DNA from: Gracilibacillus halotolerans
GTDB lineage: Bacteria > Bacillota > Bacilli > Bacillales > Amphibacillaceae
Direction of reading: 5' to 3'
NCBI RefSeq assembly: GCF_014206945.1
Contig: NZ_JACHON010000007.1
Span: forward strand, 1-64,000
DNA: 64,000 bases
Part shown: one piece after another, positions 1 through 9,820 of the stretch
How positions within the stretch are numbered: position 1 is the first letter of the stretch
Layout of the letters: each line of letters opens with the position of its first letter
Position numbers and translations under genes: made by a program
The notes under the pieces: generated by a model
What the model was told of the DNA's origin: nothing
What the model saw: the letters and a program-made list of their open reading frames with translations, nothing else
Databases searched by the model: none

Positions 1-129
1 GATTTGATGGATGGAGGAGATCCTACTGTCCCACCCCAATTTAGTTGCGAGCAATGTGGGGGAGAAATGTATCCAGAGTATTATAAAGGAATACAAGGCA
101 ACGAATATAAATTATCAGATGTGCACTAG
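1..129 (+). CDS. C-terminal fragment of an unidentified protein
   Basis: Frame 1 is open from the first base to a TAG at 127-129 and reads as a natural protein end: a Pro-rich stretch, then CEQCGGEMYPEYYKGIQGNE and a short tail ending SDVH. The Cys-x-x-Cys pair suggests half of a zinc site. The overlapping ORF in another frame, starting at 11, runs through the terminator behind this gene and has poor composition, so I treat it as a shadow. The start lies outside the window and I do not recognise the family. Confidence 0.6.
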   Translation, partial: DLMDGGDPTVPPQFSCEQCGGEMYPEYYKGIQGNEYKLSDVH

Positions 130-148
130 TCACGGCAAACAGAAAAGG

Positions 149-176
149 ACCGCGCAGTTTTTTTGCGCGGTTTTTC
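149..176 (+). terminator. Rho-independent terminator of the first partial gene
   Basis: A perfect 8-bp GC-rich stem (149-156 with 164-171) with a T-rich loop is followed directly by a T run. It sits 20 bases after the stop codon of the partial gene. Confidence 0.85.
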
Positions 177-287
177 TTAATCCTAAAACTAAGGAACTGT
201 ATATTCAATCGAAAAGCTCTTTGCTATTTCATTCATATAAACTCTTCAGAACCGTATTTTACCAAAGGGAAATTCCCCTATATCACT

Positions 288-313
288 TCAATTTTAAACA
301 AATCCACCGATAA
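288..313 (+). promoter_or_regulatory. possible sigma-D (motility) promoter for the chemotaxis receptor
   Basis: TCAA at 288-291, 14 bases, then ACCGATAA at 306-313 resembles the sigma-D pattern TAAA-N14-16-GCCGATAT. Many Bacillus chemotaxis receptors are sigma-D dependent, which makes the match plausible. Both boxes carry mismatches. Confidence 0.4.
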
Positions 314-358
314 GATAGTAGTAAATCATATATCATCATAGATTCGGAGGCAACAGGA

Positions 359-2056
359 ATGAGACATCTTATAAAGTTCAAAAGTATACGTCGTAAAATC
401 GGTTGGGGAATTGGAATCATTATTGCATTAATATTAATTAGTAGTGTAGTAAATTATTCAGCATTACGTGCAATAAATAAATCTTCTGATCAACTGATTA
501 CAAATGAAATACCTCTCATGGGTTTGGAAATGCAGTATGTGATGCATCTTATTGTATTAGGTGGCGATTTCAACAACTATATGTTATCCGGTGATCCCAA
601 ATGGAAAGAAGAATATATGGGAGAGTTAGAAATCGGGGAGCAAGTTGAAACACAATTACTGACATTAAATAGTAATGAAGTTTATGAAGAGTTATTCAGG
701 CATAAGGATGAATTACAAGATATGCAATTACAAGCTATCGAGTTATATGAGAAAGGCGAGATGGAGCAGGCTAAAAGATTAACGGATGAATCTATTAGGG
801 TGTCCGAAGAACTTCAAGAAAAAGGATTCCAGATAGCAATGGATCGTGGAGAACAGACTGCAGTTGTGGGTGATAGGTTATCATATACAAATGATTTTTC
901 TCGTATTACCATGATCATTATAGCTTTTATTACTTTAGTTATTAGTGTTCTAATTACATTCTTTATCAGTAACAGCATAACCAAACCAATTCAAATAGTC
1001 ATGAATCGGTTGAAGTTACTAGCAAAAGGAGACTTTAGTCATGAACCTTTACAAACAAGTGAACGTGATGAAACATCTGAGCTAGTAGAAGCTACAAATT
1101 TGATGAGTGAGCAAACGCAAACTCTTATTCAAAATGTGCAACAAGTGTCAGGATCGGTCTCCGGTCATAGTGAAAATCTTAATCGTTCTGCACAAGAAGT
1201 GAAAGTAAGTTCAGAACAAATTGTCACAACGATGGATGAACTAGCGAATGGAGCAGAAGTGCAGGCGAACAGTGCCAGTGATCTGTCCCATTCCATGAGC
1301 ACTTTCGCTAACCAGATGGAACAAGCTAATCAAAACGGTCAACAAATGGAAGCAAGTATCGAGAAAATTATTTATATGACGGCGCAAGGGCAAGATCTGA
1401 TGAATGCTTCAAGCAATCAAATGAAGCATATAACCGAGATTGTAGAAGATTCTGTAGAAAAGATGAAGAACTTAGATCAGCAGTCACAAGAAATTACGGA
1501 GCTAGTGAAGGTTGTTAATTCTATTGCGGAGCAAACTAATTTATTAGCTTTAAATGCGGCGATTGAAGCTGCTCGTGCAGGAGAAGAAGGAAAAGGTTTC
1601 GCGGTTGTGGCAGATGAAGTAAGAAAGTTAGCCGAACAAGTATCTTCCTCTGTCAACAGTATTACAGGTATTGCTACAAATATTCAAGTCGATTCGTCCA
1701 CGGTATCTGAGGCCTTACAGAATGGTTATCAAGCAGTGGGAGAAGGAACGGAAAAAATTGATTCCACAAGAACTACATTTAATGAGATAAGTGATGAAAT
1801 AACGACTATGATTTCTAATGTTCAAGAAGTGACTAGTAACTTAAAGGAAATGGCCGACCATACACAAGGAATGAATCAATCAATTGAAGAAGTCGCTTCT
1901 GTTTCTGAGGAATCTGCTGCAGGAGTGGAGGAAACAGCTGCTTCTGTTCAGCAGACATCTGCGACATTTGAAGAGGTGGCAAATAACTCAGAACAATTAT
2001 CTCAATTAGCAGAACAATTAAATGAGTTGGTACATCAATTTAAATTAGCAAAATGA
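359..2056 (+). CDS. methyl-accepting chemotaxis protein
   Basis: This 565-aa transmembrane chemoreceptor signals through CheW and CheA. TM1 lies at about residues 15-32. An extracellular four-helix-bundle-type sensor of about 150 residues follows, then TM2 near 183-205, a HAMP linker near 206-258, and a long cytoplasmic coiled coil. The signalling hairpin carries the near-invariant [19 protein letters not shown] motif around 385-410. Q/E-rich heptads on both arms are candidate methylation sites. The ATG follows a TCGGAGG site. The gene stands alone between two terminators, with a possible sigma-D promoter upstream. The ligand cannot be told from sequence. Confidence 0.95.
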   Translation: MRHLIKFKSIRRKIGWGIGIIIALILISSVVNYSALRAINKSSDQLITNEIPLMGLEMQYVMHLIVLGGDFNNYMLSGDPKWKEEYMGELEIGEQVETQLLTLNSNEVYEELFRHKDELQDMQLQAIELYEKGEMEQAKRLTDESIRVSEELQEKGFQIAMDRGEQTAVVGDRLSYTNDFSRITMIIIAFITLVISVLITFFISNSITKPIQIVMNRLKLLAKGDFSHEPLQTSERDETSELVEATNLMSEQTQTLIQNVQQVSGSVSGHSENLNRSAQEVKVSSEQIVTTMDELANGAEVQANSASDLSHSMSTFANQMEQANQNGQQMEASIEKIIYMTAQGQDLMNASSNQMKHITEIVEDSVEKMKNLDQQSQEITELVKVVNSIAEQTNLLALNAAIEAARAGEEGKGFAVVADEVRKLAEQVSSSVNSITGIATNIQVDSSTVSEALQNGYQAVGEGTEKIDSTRTTFNEISDEITTMISNVQEVTSNLKEMADHTQGMNQSIEEVASVSEESAAGVEETAASVQQTSATFEEVANNSEQLSQLAEQLNELVHQFKLAK

Positions 2057-2064
2057 GAAATCTC

Positions 2065-2106
2065 GCCCTCTAAGAGTGTATAGCTTTACTCTTAGAGGGC
2101 TTTTAT
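2065..2106 (+). terminator. Rho-independent terminator after the chemoreceptor
   Basis: A 13-bp perfect stem (2065-2077 with 2088-2100) is followed by TTTTATATTT, a few bases after the receptor stop codon. Confidence 0.9.
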
Positions 2107-2192
2107 ATTTAACATTGTATCCTATCTCTGTTCTATAAAAAAAGTATGTGTCATAATACAAATAAGTATTTTTAAAAATGGAGGGTTTTCCA

Positions 2193-2741
2193 TTGGAACT
2201 TCAGTTAATAGAAGCAGATATAATCGAAATTCAATCAATCGGAATGGGATCTAGAGTATGTATTGATTTTGTTGATGAGTTGGAGCCCACGGAAGGATTG
2301 TTAGTTGGAAATACAGGTCATGGTTATATGATGATACTTGCAGAAAATCGTACAACCGATACATACCCGGCAAGAACGTTTCGAGTCAATGGTGGTGCGA
2401 TTCATCAGTATATCGTTACGAGCAACCGTGCAACCTCGTATTTATCAGAAATCAAGGCTGGTCAAACTTTACCTATATATAAAGAAGATGGCAGTTATCG
2501 AGAAATTGCAGTTGGCAGAGTAAAAATTGAACATCGACCTTTACTTCGGATTGCGGCCAAAATAAAAGATAAGGAAATCTCTGTGACCATTCAAGAAGGA
2601 GACAGCACTCATTTGCTCGGGAAAAACCAACAGGAACTGGAAGGCATTTCATTAAACATAGGAGATAAGATTTTAGTTTTGCCGGATACACCTGGAAGAC
2701 ATCTAGGTGAAAAAATAGAAGAATACATTATTGAAAAGTGA
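2193..2741 (+). CDS. stand-alone C-terminal domain of 3-dehydroquinate synthase II family
   Basis: The 182-aa product aligns along its length with the C-terminal half of archaeal DHQ synthase II (PF01959, MJ1249 type). Shared blocks are GSRVCID, the GLLVGNTGHGYMMILAE region, RTFRVNGGAIHQYI, YLSEIKAG, VGRVKIEHRPLL, and the family-typical end GEKIEEYIIEK. The N-terminal TIM-barrel half that carries the catalytic lysine in the archaeal enzyme is absent; upstream there is only an intergenic gap and the chemoreceptor terminator. I chose TTG 2193 because GGAGGG (2180-2185) is 7 bases upstream; ATG 2178 overlaps that site. It precedes the trp operon but is separated from it by a promoter and T-boxes. 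The function is unknown. Confidence 0.8.
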   Translation: MELQLIEADIIEIQSIGMGSRVCIDFVDELEPTEGLLVGNTGHGYMMILAENRTTDTYPARTFRVNGGAIHQYIVTSNRATSYLSEIKAGQTLPIYKEDGSYREIAVGRVKIEHRPLLRIAAKIKDKEISVTIQEGDSTHLLGKNQQELEGISLNIGDKILVLPDTPGRHLGEKIEEYIIEK

Positions 2742-2776
2742 TTGACGAAATAATCAGAAAATTTAGCGAAAATGGA

Positions 2777-2805
2777 TTGACAAATAGAAGATGACATACT
2801 AAAAT
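2777..2805 (+). promoter_or_regulatory. sigma-A promoter of the trp operon
   Basis: TTGACA (2777-2782), a 17-base spacer and TAAAAT (2800-2805) lie directly upstream of the first T-box leader. Confidence 0.75.
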
Positions 2806-2814
2806 AAGAAAACA

Positions 2815-3087
2815 ATGAATTATAAAATCAATGGCATTGAAGAAGATGAGTAGCTTAAATGTTGTATGAAAGAGAGCTGGTGGTTGGTGCGAACCAGTGA
2901 TACACGTTAGGTGAATGGACTTCTGAGCCCCAAACCGAACGATTACTAGTAGGCTTTGGCGAGAAACCCACTCGTTGCAAATGGGAAGCGTTCGAATCGA
3001 TCGGACGTAAAGTGAGCTTTTATTAGCTAACAAAGGTGGTACCACGGGTTTCCTCGTCCTTTATTGGATGGGGAAACCCTTTCGTTT
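2815..3087 (+). promoter_or_regulatory. T-box leader 1 (Trp), first of a tandem pair
   Basis: This is a T-box riboswitch. It has a Stem I distal region with the GAGAGC and TGGTTGGTG-type elements (about 2872-2890), specifier codon TGG in GAA-TGG-ACT (2916-2918), T-box core GGTGGTACCACG (3035-3046), and a terminator stem (3046-3053 with 3072-3079) plus T run. Uncharged tRNA-Trp should bind and prevent termination. The residue facing the tRNA discriminator is U (TGGT), unlike the second element. The 5' boundary is approximate. Confidence 0.85.
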
Positions 3088-3089
3088 TA

Positions 3090-3364
3090 TATAGAGTTAA
3101 ATCAATCAAATCGTTGAAAAGGAATAGTACGATACCTCCCTCTAATACAGAGAGTCAGGAACCGGTGAAATCCTGACATAGATAGGAATCGGAATGGACC
3201 TTGGAGAGAGCTTCTGAATTGGAGTAAGAAGCTACGCCTCATCTGCGTTAAAAGGTGTGAAGAGGAAGAATGGCAGAGTTTATGGCTGCATTCTTCAAAT
3301 AGTGGTGGCACCGCGGTAGATATCGTCCCTATTCATGTAGTTATGCATGAGTAGGGACTTTTTC
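3090..3364 (+). promoter_or_regulatory. T-box leader 2 (Trp), second of a tandem pair
   Basis: A second complete T-box follows directly. It has an AGAGAG bulge element (about 3150), specifier TGG within GGAATGGACC (3195-3197), T-box core GTGGTGGCACCGCGG (about 3302-3316), and a terminator stem (3325-3337 with 3346-3358) followed by CTTTTTCG. TGGC fits the GCCA end of Bacillus tRNA-Trp. Both terminators must be passed for trpE expression, which gives tight control by tRNA-Trp charging in place of TRAP-type control. Confidence 0.9.
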
Positions 3365-3430
3365 GTTTTTAAAATTATGACACACATAAATATAAGTACT
3401 CACCCAAATCCAAAAAAAGGAGAGAACAAA

Positions 3431-4825
3431 ATGACCGATTATAAAAGCATTACTTTAAATGGCGATACGATGACACCAATTTCGATTTTTAATAAGGTAA
3501 AAGGAGTTAAAAAATTTTTACTAGAAAGCTCAATCAATCATGACCAAAAAGGACGATTTTCTTTTATAGGAATGAATCCGTACAAAGAAATTATAGGTGA
3601 CGGTGATCAAACTACTGTTATCCATCATACAGAAGGCGCAGAAACATCTGTAAGAGAAAAGCCACTAGAGGTACTCAAGCAGCATATTCCCAATGAAGAA
3701 TTAGATTTACCATTCGCCTTCTACAGTGGAGCAATCGGTTATATCGGATATGATGCAATCCGCCAATATGAAGAGATTGGCGAGTTACTAGATGACGAAA
3801 TTGATATGCCGGATGTACACATGATGATCTATCAAAATGTTCTCGTCTTTGACCATAAGAAACAAACATTGACCATTATTACCGCCAATTTAGATGGAAG
3901 TCGTAATAACCAACAGTTAGAAGAAGATTTACAAACATTGAAAGATCAAGTGCTAGGAACAGAAGAGGCGCTGAACGAAAATACTCTTGCTGTACAATTC
4001 AAACCAGCGATTGAATGTAAAACATTTTTAGAAATGGTTGAAACAGCAAAGCAACACATCAAGGACGGAGATATTTTTCAAGTTGTATTATCTCAACGAA
4101 TGAAAGCAAACTTTGATGCAGATCCATTTACTTTTTATCGGAAACTGCGAGTTGCGAATCCATCACCATATATGTATTTCATTGATTTTGATGGATACAT
4201 TGTGCTAGGTGCTTCACCGGAAAGTTTAATTAAAACGACGGGAAGCCATGTTGTAACGAATCCAATAGCTGGAACGCGCCCTAGAGGAAAAACAACAGAA
4301 GAAGACCTTCGTCTGGAAGAAGAATTGTTAGCGGATGAGAAGGAACTAGCCGAACACAAAATGCTCGTCGATTTAAGTCGGAATGACTTAGGAAAGGTTT
4401 GTGAAATTGGCTCAATTACGATACCAAAATACATGGTTATTGAGCGATATCAGCACGTAATGCATATCGTGTCTGAAGTACAAGGTGTATTAAACAAAAA
4501 TCAATCAGCATTAGACGCATTAATTTCCGCGCTTCCAGCAGGAACAGTATCCGGAGCACCCAAAATTCGAGCGATGCAAATTATTAATGAATTAGAGGAT
4601 AAAAAGCGAGGCGTCTATTCTGGAGCAGTTGGCTATATCAATATGAACGGAGACTTGGATTTAGCACTTGCGATACGAACGATGGTTATTAAAAATCAAA
4701 CAGCATATATGCAAGCTGGAGCAGGCATTGTTTATGACTCCAATCCAGAATCCGAGTATGAAGAAACGTTAAATAAAGCGAAGTCTATTTTGGAGGTTAG
4801 TCAACATGATACTATTAATCGATAA
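3431..4825 (+). CDS. trpE: anthranilate synthase component I
   Basis: TrpE makes anthranilate from chorismate with ammonia supplied by TrpG. The 464-aa protein has the N-terminal Trp feedback-site segment FLLESS, then the chorismate-binding domain with PIAGTRPRGKT, DLSRNDLGKV, LPAGTVSGAPK and GAGIVYDSNPESE. The start is ATG 3431 behind AAAGGAGAG. An open frame reaches back to 3347, but that part is T-box terminator. It is the first gene of the trp operon, controlled by two Trp T-boxes, and its 3' end overlaps trpG by 20 bases. Confidence 0.98.
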   Translation: MTDYKSITLNGDTMTPISIFNKVKGVKKFLLESSINHDQKGRFSFIGMNPYKEIIGDGDQTTVIHHTEGAETSVREKPLEVLKQHIPNEELDLPFAFYSGAIGYIGYDAIRQYEEIGELLDDEIDMPDVHMMIYQNVLVFDHKKQTLTIITANLDGSRNNQQLEEDLQTLKDQVLGTEEALNENTLAVQFKPAIECKTFLEMVETAKQHIKDGDIFQVVLSQRMKANFDADPFTFYRKLRVANPSPYMYFIDFDGYIVLGASPESLIKTTGSHVVTNPIAGTRPRGKTTEEDLRLEEELLADEKELAEHKMLVDLSRNDLGKVCEIGSITIPKYMVIERYQHVMHIVSEVQGVLNKNQSALDALISALPAGTVSGAPKIRAMQIINELEDKKRGVYSGAVGYINMNGDLDLALAIRTMVIKNQTAYMQAGAGIVYDSNPESEYEETLNKAKSILEVSQHDTINR

Positions 4826-5417
4826 TTACGATTCATTTACGTATAACTTGTATCAGTACATTGCAGAGCTCGGGAAAGAAGTGGAAGTTGTTCGTAATGA
4901 CAAAATAACATTAGAAGAAATTATAAATAAAAATCCAGAAGCTATTATTTTATCACCAGGACCCGGAACTCCTGAAGACGCGGGGATTTGTATAGATATT
5001 GTCCAGCAGCTCTCTACTAAATTCCCTATCTTAGGAATTTGTTTAGGTCATCAAGCAATTGGCGCAGCATATGGAGCACAGATTGACCATGCTAAATATA
5101 TCAAACATGGGAAAACCTCCTTAATCAGACATGAGAATGATGAAATATTTAATTATTTAGAACAACCATTAGAAGTGATGAGATACCATTCTCTTGTTAT
5201 TCGTAGAGAAACTCTGGCAAAAGAGCTACTTGTTACAGCAACTGCGATGGATGATGGAGAAATTATGGCAATTAAACATACGTATTTACCGGTTTACGGA
5301 TTACAGTTTCACCCGGAATCAATTGGTACAAAAAAAGGAAAAGTCCTTTTAAGTAATTTTTTCAAAGCATATGAGAGGAGCAATTCTAATGAAAGATTAT
5401 CTCTTGAAAGTAATTGA
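4806..5417 (+). CDS. trpG: anthranilate synthase glutamine amidotransferase component
   Basis: This class I glutamine amidotransferase hydrolyses glutamine and passes ammonia to TrpE. The 203-aa protein shows ILLIDNYDSFTYNL at the start, the oxyanion segment SPGPGTPEDAG, nucleophile Cys in GICLGHQAIG, and the His/Glu pair in QFHPESIGT. It starts inside trpE (GGAGG upstream) and its end overlaps trpD by 29 bases, so it looks translationally coupled on both sides. In B. subtilis the amphibolic trpG/pabA lies in the folate operon; here it is in the trp operon. Whether it also serves p-aminobenzoate synthesis cannot be seen. Confidence 0.96.
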   Translation: MILLIDNYDSFTYNLYQYIAELGKEVEVVRNDKITLEEIINKNPEAIILSPGPGTPEDAGICIDIVQQLSTKFPILGICLGHQAIGAAYGAQIDHAKYIKHGKTSLIRHENDEIFNYLEQPLEVMRYHSLVIRRETLAKELLVTATAMDDGEIMAIKHTYLPVYGLQFHPESIGTKKGKVLLSNFFKAYERSNSNERLSLESN

Positions 5418-6420
5418 TAAAAATGATTTATCACAAACGGAAATGGAAGAAGCTGCACGTGTGATGTTTGAAGATAATACCGATGATATTACGATTGGAG
5501 CGTTTATTGCAGCACTTAAAGCCAAAGGAGAAACAGCGGATGAGATTACAGGATTAGTAAACGTTATTCGAGAGAAATCTACTATCACTACTCCAACTCA
5601 TATTACTACAGCTATTGATAATTGCGGTACTGGCGGGGACGGTTCGCAAAGCTTTAATATTAGTACTACTTCTGCATTCGTTATGGCCGGAGCAGGACTA
5701 ACAGTTGCGAAACACGGGAATCGTAGCATTTCAAGTAAGACAGGAAGTGCAGATGTATTAGATCATTTAGGTGTCTCGCTTTCGTTTACACCAGAACAGA
5801 CCTTTGAGATTTTAGAAGAGAATGGAATTGCTTTTCTATTTGCTCCAAACGTACACCCAGCGATGAAAAAAGTGATGCCAGCTCGCCAGGCATTAGGAAT
5901 TCCTACTGTATTTAATGTGTTAGGTCCGTTGACAAACCCAGTAGAGCTTTCGACACAACTACTAGGAACCTATCGACGAGATTCCTTGCACGTTTTAGCG
6001 AATGTTCTTCATAAACTTGGTCGTAAACGTGCATTAGTACTGAATGGAGCGGGTCATATGGATGAAGCTTCTTTAGCCGGAGAGAACCATCTGGTATTAT
6101 TAGATAGAGGAGAAATCATTCAATTTACGTTAACGCCAGAGGAAGTAAACCTACCTACTGTCTCGAATGATGATATCCGAGGTGGCGATGCACAAGAAAA
6201 TGCGGTCATCTTACGTAGAGTATTAGAAGGAAAGAAAGGTCCACAACGTGATACAGTTTTATTGAATGCGGGTCTTGGTATCTTTGCAGAAGGAAAAGCA
6301 GAGACAGTTAAGCAAGGTGTCGAGCTAGCAAGAGAATCGATTGACTCTGGTGCTGCCCTAGAAAAATTAGAGAATTTGATTGCCTTTAGCAGTCGTATTA
6401 AACAAAAGGTGGTACGATAA
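5389..6420 (+). CDS. trpD: anthranilate phosphoribosyltransferase
   Basis: TrpD transfers phosphoribose from PRPP to anthranilate. The 343-aa protein carries the PRPP-binding GTGGDGSQSFNIST, KHGNRSISSKTGSADVLDHLG (split here over 20 residues by family motif boundaries) and NVLGPLTNP. I chose ATG 5389 because GAGAGGAG ends 8 bases upstream; ATG 5371 lies before that site. It overlaps the trpG end and is followed 2 bases later by trpC. Confidence 0.97.
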   Translation: MKDYLLKVIDKNDLSQTEMEEAARVMFEDNTDDITIGAFIAALKAKGETADEITGLVNVIREKSTITTPTHITTAIDNCGTGGDGSQSFNISTTSAFVMAGAGLTVAKHGNRSISSKTGSADVLDHLGVSLSFTPEQTFEILEENGIAFLFAPNVHPAMKKVMPARQALGIPTVFNVLGPLTNPVELSTQLLGTYRRDSLHVLANVLHKLGRKRALVLNGAGHMDEASLAGENHLVLLDRGEIIQFTLTPEEVNLPTVSNDDIRGGDAQENAVILRRVLEGKKGPQRDTVLLNAGLGIFAEGKAETVKQGVELARESIDSGAALEKLENLIAFSSRIKQKVVR

Positions 6421-6422
6421 AC

Positions 6423-7205
6423 ATGACAACGATTTTAGATAAAATACTAGCAGAGAAAGAAAAAGAGGTAGCAAGATTAAAAGAAACATATGTGCCAGGC
6501 ACGATAAAAGAAAAACGCGTGGAGGTTTCTCTCTATGATACATTTATGAAATCGGATCGAATGAGTATCATTGCAGAAATTAAACGTGCATCTCCATCTA
6601 AAGGCTTGATTAACGATCAAGTAAATCCTCAAGAACAAGGTGTAACTTATGAGGAGTATGGAGCTGGAGGAATTTCTGTTTTAACAGATGAACCTTTTTT
6701 CCAGGGAACCATTGAAGATATGCAACAAGTAAGACAGAAGGTTAACATTCCAGTCTTAAATAAAGATTTTATTATTGATGAAATTCAAATAGATCGAGCA
6801 TATGATGCCGGTGCTAATCTCATTCTATTAATTGCAGCAGCATTACCAGAAGAGAGATTGAAGGAATTATATGCGTATGCAGAGGGAAAAGGATTAGAGA
6901 TTCTCTTTGAAGTGCATACCGAGGAAGAATTAGAAGTAGCCAAACGAATCGGAGCTAAAATCGTAGGGGTGAATAATCGAGATTTAAAAACCTTTAATGT
7001 CGATTTAGCAGTAACAGAAAAGCTTGCAAGTCTCATCGATACTTCTAGCACTCTTCTTATTAGTGAGAGTGGGATGAAGGATCAAGCAGATGTGGAACGA
7101 GTGATGCGAGCTGGCGCCAAAGGCATATTAGTAGGCGAAACTATGATGCGGTCTGACAATTTAAAAGCAACTTTTGATTCATTACGTATTCCATTAGGAG
7201 AATGA
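6423..7205 (+). CDS. trpC: indole-3-glycerol phosphate synthase
   Basis: TrpC closes the ring of the ribulotide to give indole-3-glycerol phosphate. The 260-aa TIM-barrel protein shows IAEIKRASPSKG, VLNKDFIIDEIQ, GVNNRDLKTF and LISESGM, and ends with the phosphate-binding GILVGE segment. AGGTGG lies upstream of the ATG. The stop codon overlaps the possible early start of trpF. Confidence 0.97.
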   Translation: MTTILDKILAEKEKEVARLKETYVPGTIKEKRVEVSLYDTFMKSDRMSIIAEIKRASPSKGLINDQVNPQEQGVTYEEYGAGGISVLTDEPFFQGTIEDMQQVRQKVNIPVLNKDFIIDEIQIDRAYDAGANLILLIAAALPEERLKELYAYAEGKGLEILFEVHTEEELEVAKRIGAKIVGVNNRDLKTFNVDLAVTEKLASLIDTSSTLLISESGMKDQADVERVMRAGAKGILVGETMMRSDNLKATFDSLRIPLGE

Positions 7206-7207
7206 AA

Positions 7208-7822
7208 ATGGTTCAAGTAAAAATTTGTGGATTAATGAATAAAGAAGCGATTCAAACAGCAGCAGATGCAGGAACGGATTTTATTGGGTTTGTATTTGCC
7301 AAGAGTAAGCGAGAAGTTACGGTAGAGCAGGCGAAAGAATTAGCAAGCTATGTCCCATCCCACGTAAAAAAAGTCGGTGTCTTCGTTAATGAGGAACGAG
7401 CTGTAATTGAAGAGATTGTCCAAACAGTCGGATTGGATTATGTCCAGCTTCATGGAGATGAGACACCTGAGTTTGTGAATCAATTACCTTTCCCGGTGAT
7501 TAAAGCATTCCAAGTGCGGTCAGAGAAGGATTTGGAACAGCTAGAATCATATCACTGCGATTATTATTTATTAGACAGTCCAGCAGGGAAATATAGAGGA
7601 GGAAATGGGGAGGCCTTTGATTGGAATTTAGCGAAAACCTTTAATTTCCTCAACAAAAAAGTACTTTTAGCAGGTGGATTAACACCTGAAAACGTAGCTC
7701 AAGCTGTACAAGAAGTAGTGCCAGCAGGGGTAGATGTATCAAGTGGTGTAGAAACAGATGGAGAAAAGGATATCGAAAAGATCAAGCAATTTATTTTAGC
7801 AGCGAAGAAGGGAGAAAATTAA
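7208..7822 (+). CDS. trpF: phosphoribosylanthranilate isomerase
   Basis: TrpF isomerises phosphoribosylanthranilate to the ribulotide. The 204-aa protein has VKICGLMNKEA at the N terminus (catalytic Cys), DYVQLHGDE, LLDSPAGKYRGGNG, and LLAGGLTPENV with the phosphate site VDVSSGVE. ATG 7208 is 7 bases from AGGAG (7196-7200); ATG 7202, overlapping the trpC stop as ATGA, is possible but sits only about 2 bases from that site. The stop codon abuts trpB. Confidence 0.96.
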   Translation: MVQVKICGLMNKEAIQTAADAGTDFIGFVFAKSKREVTVEQAKELASYVPSHVKKVGVFVNEERAVIEEIVQTVGLDYVQLHGDETPEFVNQLPFPVIKAFQVRSEKDLEQLESYHCDYYLLDSPAGKYRGGNGEAFDWNLAKTFNFLNKKVLLAGGLTPENVAQAVQEVVPAGVDVSSGVETDGEKDIEKIKQFILAAKKGEN

Positions 7823-9025
7823 ATGACATATCAAGCGCCAGATAATAAAGGACATTACGGTGATTTTGGTGGGCGTTTCGTGCCAGAAACTCTTATGCCA
7901 GCTATTTTAGAACTAGATAAAGAATATGCGAAGGCAATCCAAGATGATGATTTCTTAGCGGAATTTGATTATTATTTAAAAGAATATGTAGGACGCGAGA
8001 CACCTCTATACTATGCGGAACGTTTTTCCGAAAAGCTAGGTGGACCTAAAATATATTTAAAGCGAGAAGATTTAAACCACACAGGTGCACATAAAATTAA
8101 CAATGCACTTGGCCAGGCATTACTAGCAGTGAGAATGGGTAAAAAGAAAATTGTTGCAGAAACAGGAGCAGGTCAGCACGGTGTAGCAACAGCAACGGTT
8201 TGTGCCTTATTAGGTTTAGAATGTATCGTATTTATGGGGAAAGAGGACGTTAGACGTCAAAAGTTGAACGTTTTCCGTATGGAGCTATTAGGAGCGACAG
8301 TTGAAAGTGTTGATCAAGGCAGTGGAACATTAAAAGATGCGGTAAATGAAGCATTACGTTACTGGGTGACAAATGTAGAGGATACACATTACATCATCGG
8401 TTCTGTTGTTGGACCACATCCATTTCCGCAAATCGTACGTGATTTTCAAAGTATGATTGGAACGGAAACAAGAAAGCAAATCCAAGATAAGGAAAGACGT
8501 TTACCAGATGCTGTTATTGCATGTATTGGTGGAGGCAGTAACTCAATGGGGATGTTCTATCCGTTCGTTAACGATGAATCAGTGAAATTGTATGGGGTAG
8601 AAGCTGGTGGTAAAGGAGTAGAGACGGATAAGCACTCCGTTACGTTACAGTATGGTAAAAAAGGTGTCTTACATGGAATGATGAGTAATCTCCTTCAAGA
8701 TAAGCATGGACAGATTAAAGAGGCGCATTCCATTTCTGCAGGTTTAGACTATCCAGGCGTTGGACCAGAACATAGTTATTTGAATGACATTGGTCGTGTT
8801 CATTACGACTATATCACAGATGATGAAGCTCTAGAGGCGTTGCAGGAGTTGTCTCGAACGGAAGGGATTCTACCTGCGCTTGAAAGCTCACATGCAATTG
8901 CTTATGCAATGAAGCTTGCTAAACAGATGAACAAAGAAGAAGTATTGGTTGTCTGTCTATCTGGTCGAGGAGATAAAGATGTAGAAACGGTAAGGGATGC
9001 ACTAGGAGGTAACGCAGATGGGTAA
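7823..9025 (+). CDS. trpB: tryptophan synthase beta chain
   Basis: TrpB is the PLP enzyme that condenses indole with serine. The 400-aa protein has [15 protein letters not shown], the PLP lysine in [25 protein letters not shown], the PLP phosphate loop [10 protein letters not shown], and CLSGRGDKD near the end. This is the TrpB1 form that works with TrpA. It abuts trpF and overlaps trpA by 8 bases, consistent with coupled synthesis of the complex. Confidence 0.98.
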   Translation: MTYQAPDNKGHYGDFGGRFVPETLMPAILELDKEYAKAIQDDDFLAEFDYYLKEYVGRETPLYYAERFSEKLGGPKIYLKREDLNHTGAHKINNALGQALLAVRMGKKKIVAETGAGQHGVATATVCALLGLECIVFMGKEDVRRQKLNVFRMELLGATVESVDQGSGTLKDAVNEALRYWVTNVEDTHYIIGSVVGPHPFPQIVRDFQSMIGTETRKQIQDKERRLPDAVIACIGGGSNSMGMFYPFVNDESVKLYGVEAGGKGVETDKHSVTLQYGKKGVLHGMMSNLLQDKHGQIKEAHSISAGLDYPGVGPEHSYLNDIGRVHYDYITDDEALEALQELSRTEGILPALESSHAIAYAMKLAKQMNKEEVLVVCLSGRGDKDVETVRDALGGNADG

Positions 9026-9809
9026 ACAAAAATTAGATGCAGCATTCTCTGCAGTGCTTGAGCGGGGAGATAAAGCATTCGTTCCATATATTATGGCTGG
9101 TGATGGCGGACTTGATAAGTTACACGAGCAACTAGAATTTCTGCAAGATGCAGGAGCAACAGCTGTAGAATTAGGAATTGCTTTCTCAGATCCCGTTGCA
9201 GATGGGCCGACAATACAAGAAGCAGGCATTCGTGCACTGAAAGACGGTGTTTCGCTAAGAGGTGTGTTAGACAAACTCATAGAAACGAAACAAGAGCGCA
9301 CATTACCAATTGTATTAATGACGTATTTGAATCCAATCCATGCAATTGGAATAGAAGAATTTGCAAAAGTATGCGACGAAGCGGGTGTAGATGGACTGAT
9401 TATCCCAGACCTACCTTTAGAAGAAGAGGAAATCATTACACCAAGCCTGAAAAAGTTTGATATCGCCCTGATTCGACTTGCTGCTTTAACAAGTCCAGAA
9501 GAACGGATTGCTGAAATTGCACAACGTACGGAAGGCTTCTTGTATGCTGTTACGGTGACGGGTACAACTGGAGTACGTACTGATTTCCAGGAAAACGTTG
9601 GGACTTATTTATCCAAACTACAGGAACAATGTGATGTACCTGTATTAGCAGGATTTGGAGTTTCAACACCTGAACATGTTTTGGACTTAACCGAACATTG
9701 CGATGGTGTAATTGTAGGTAGTAGAATTGTAGATCTGCTGTACAAAGGAGATCGTGAACCAATTAAAGAGTTAATTGCTTCCGCACAGTTAAGTAAAGTA
9801 AAAAGCTAA
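9018..9809 (+). CDS. trpA: tryptophan synthase alpha chain
   Basis: TrpA cleaves indole-3-glycerol phosphate and channels indole to TrpB. The 263-aa TIM barrel shows PYIMAGDGG, the catalytic Glu and Asp regions [28 protein letters not shown], and the phosphate loop GFGVSTPEH. An AGGAGGT site lies inside trpB. It is the last gene of the operon; a strong terminator follows, and then the first intergenic repeat array. Confidence 0.97.
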   Translation: MGKQKLDAAFSAVLERGDKAFVPYIMAGDGGLDKLHEQLEFLQDAGATAVELGIAFSDPVADGPTIQEAGIRALKDGVSLRGVLDKLIETKQERTLPIVLMTYLNPIHAIGIEEFAKVCDEAGVDGLIIPDLPLEEEEIITPSLKKFDIALIRLAALTSPEERIAEIAQRTEGFLYAVTVTGTTGVRTDFQENVGTYLSKLQEQCDVPVLAGFGVSTPEHVLDLTEHCDGVIVGSRIVDLLYKGDREPIKELIASAQLSKVKS

Positions 9810-9820
9810 AGATAAACAAC

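Noticed and set aside
11-313. 100-codon ORF starting at 11
   Set aside because: It runs through a strong terminator and overlaps a better frame that ends at 129 with a Cys-x-x-Cys motif.
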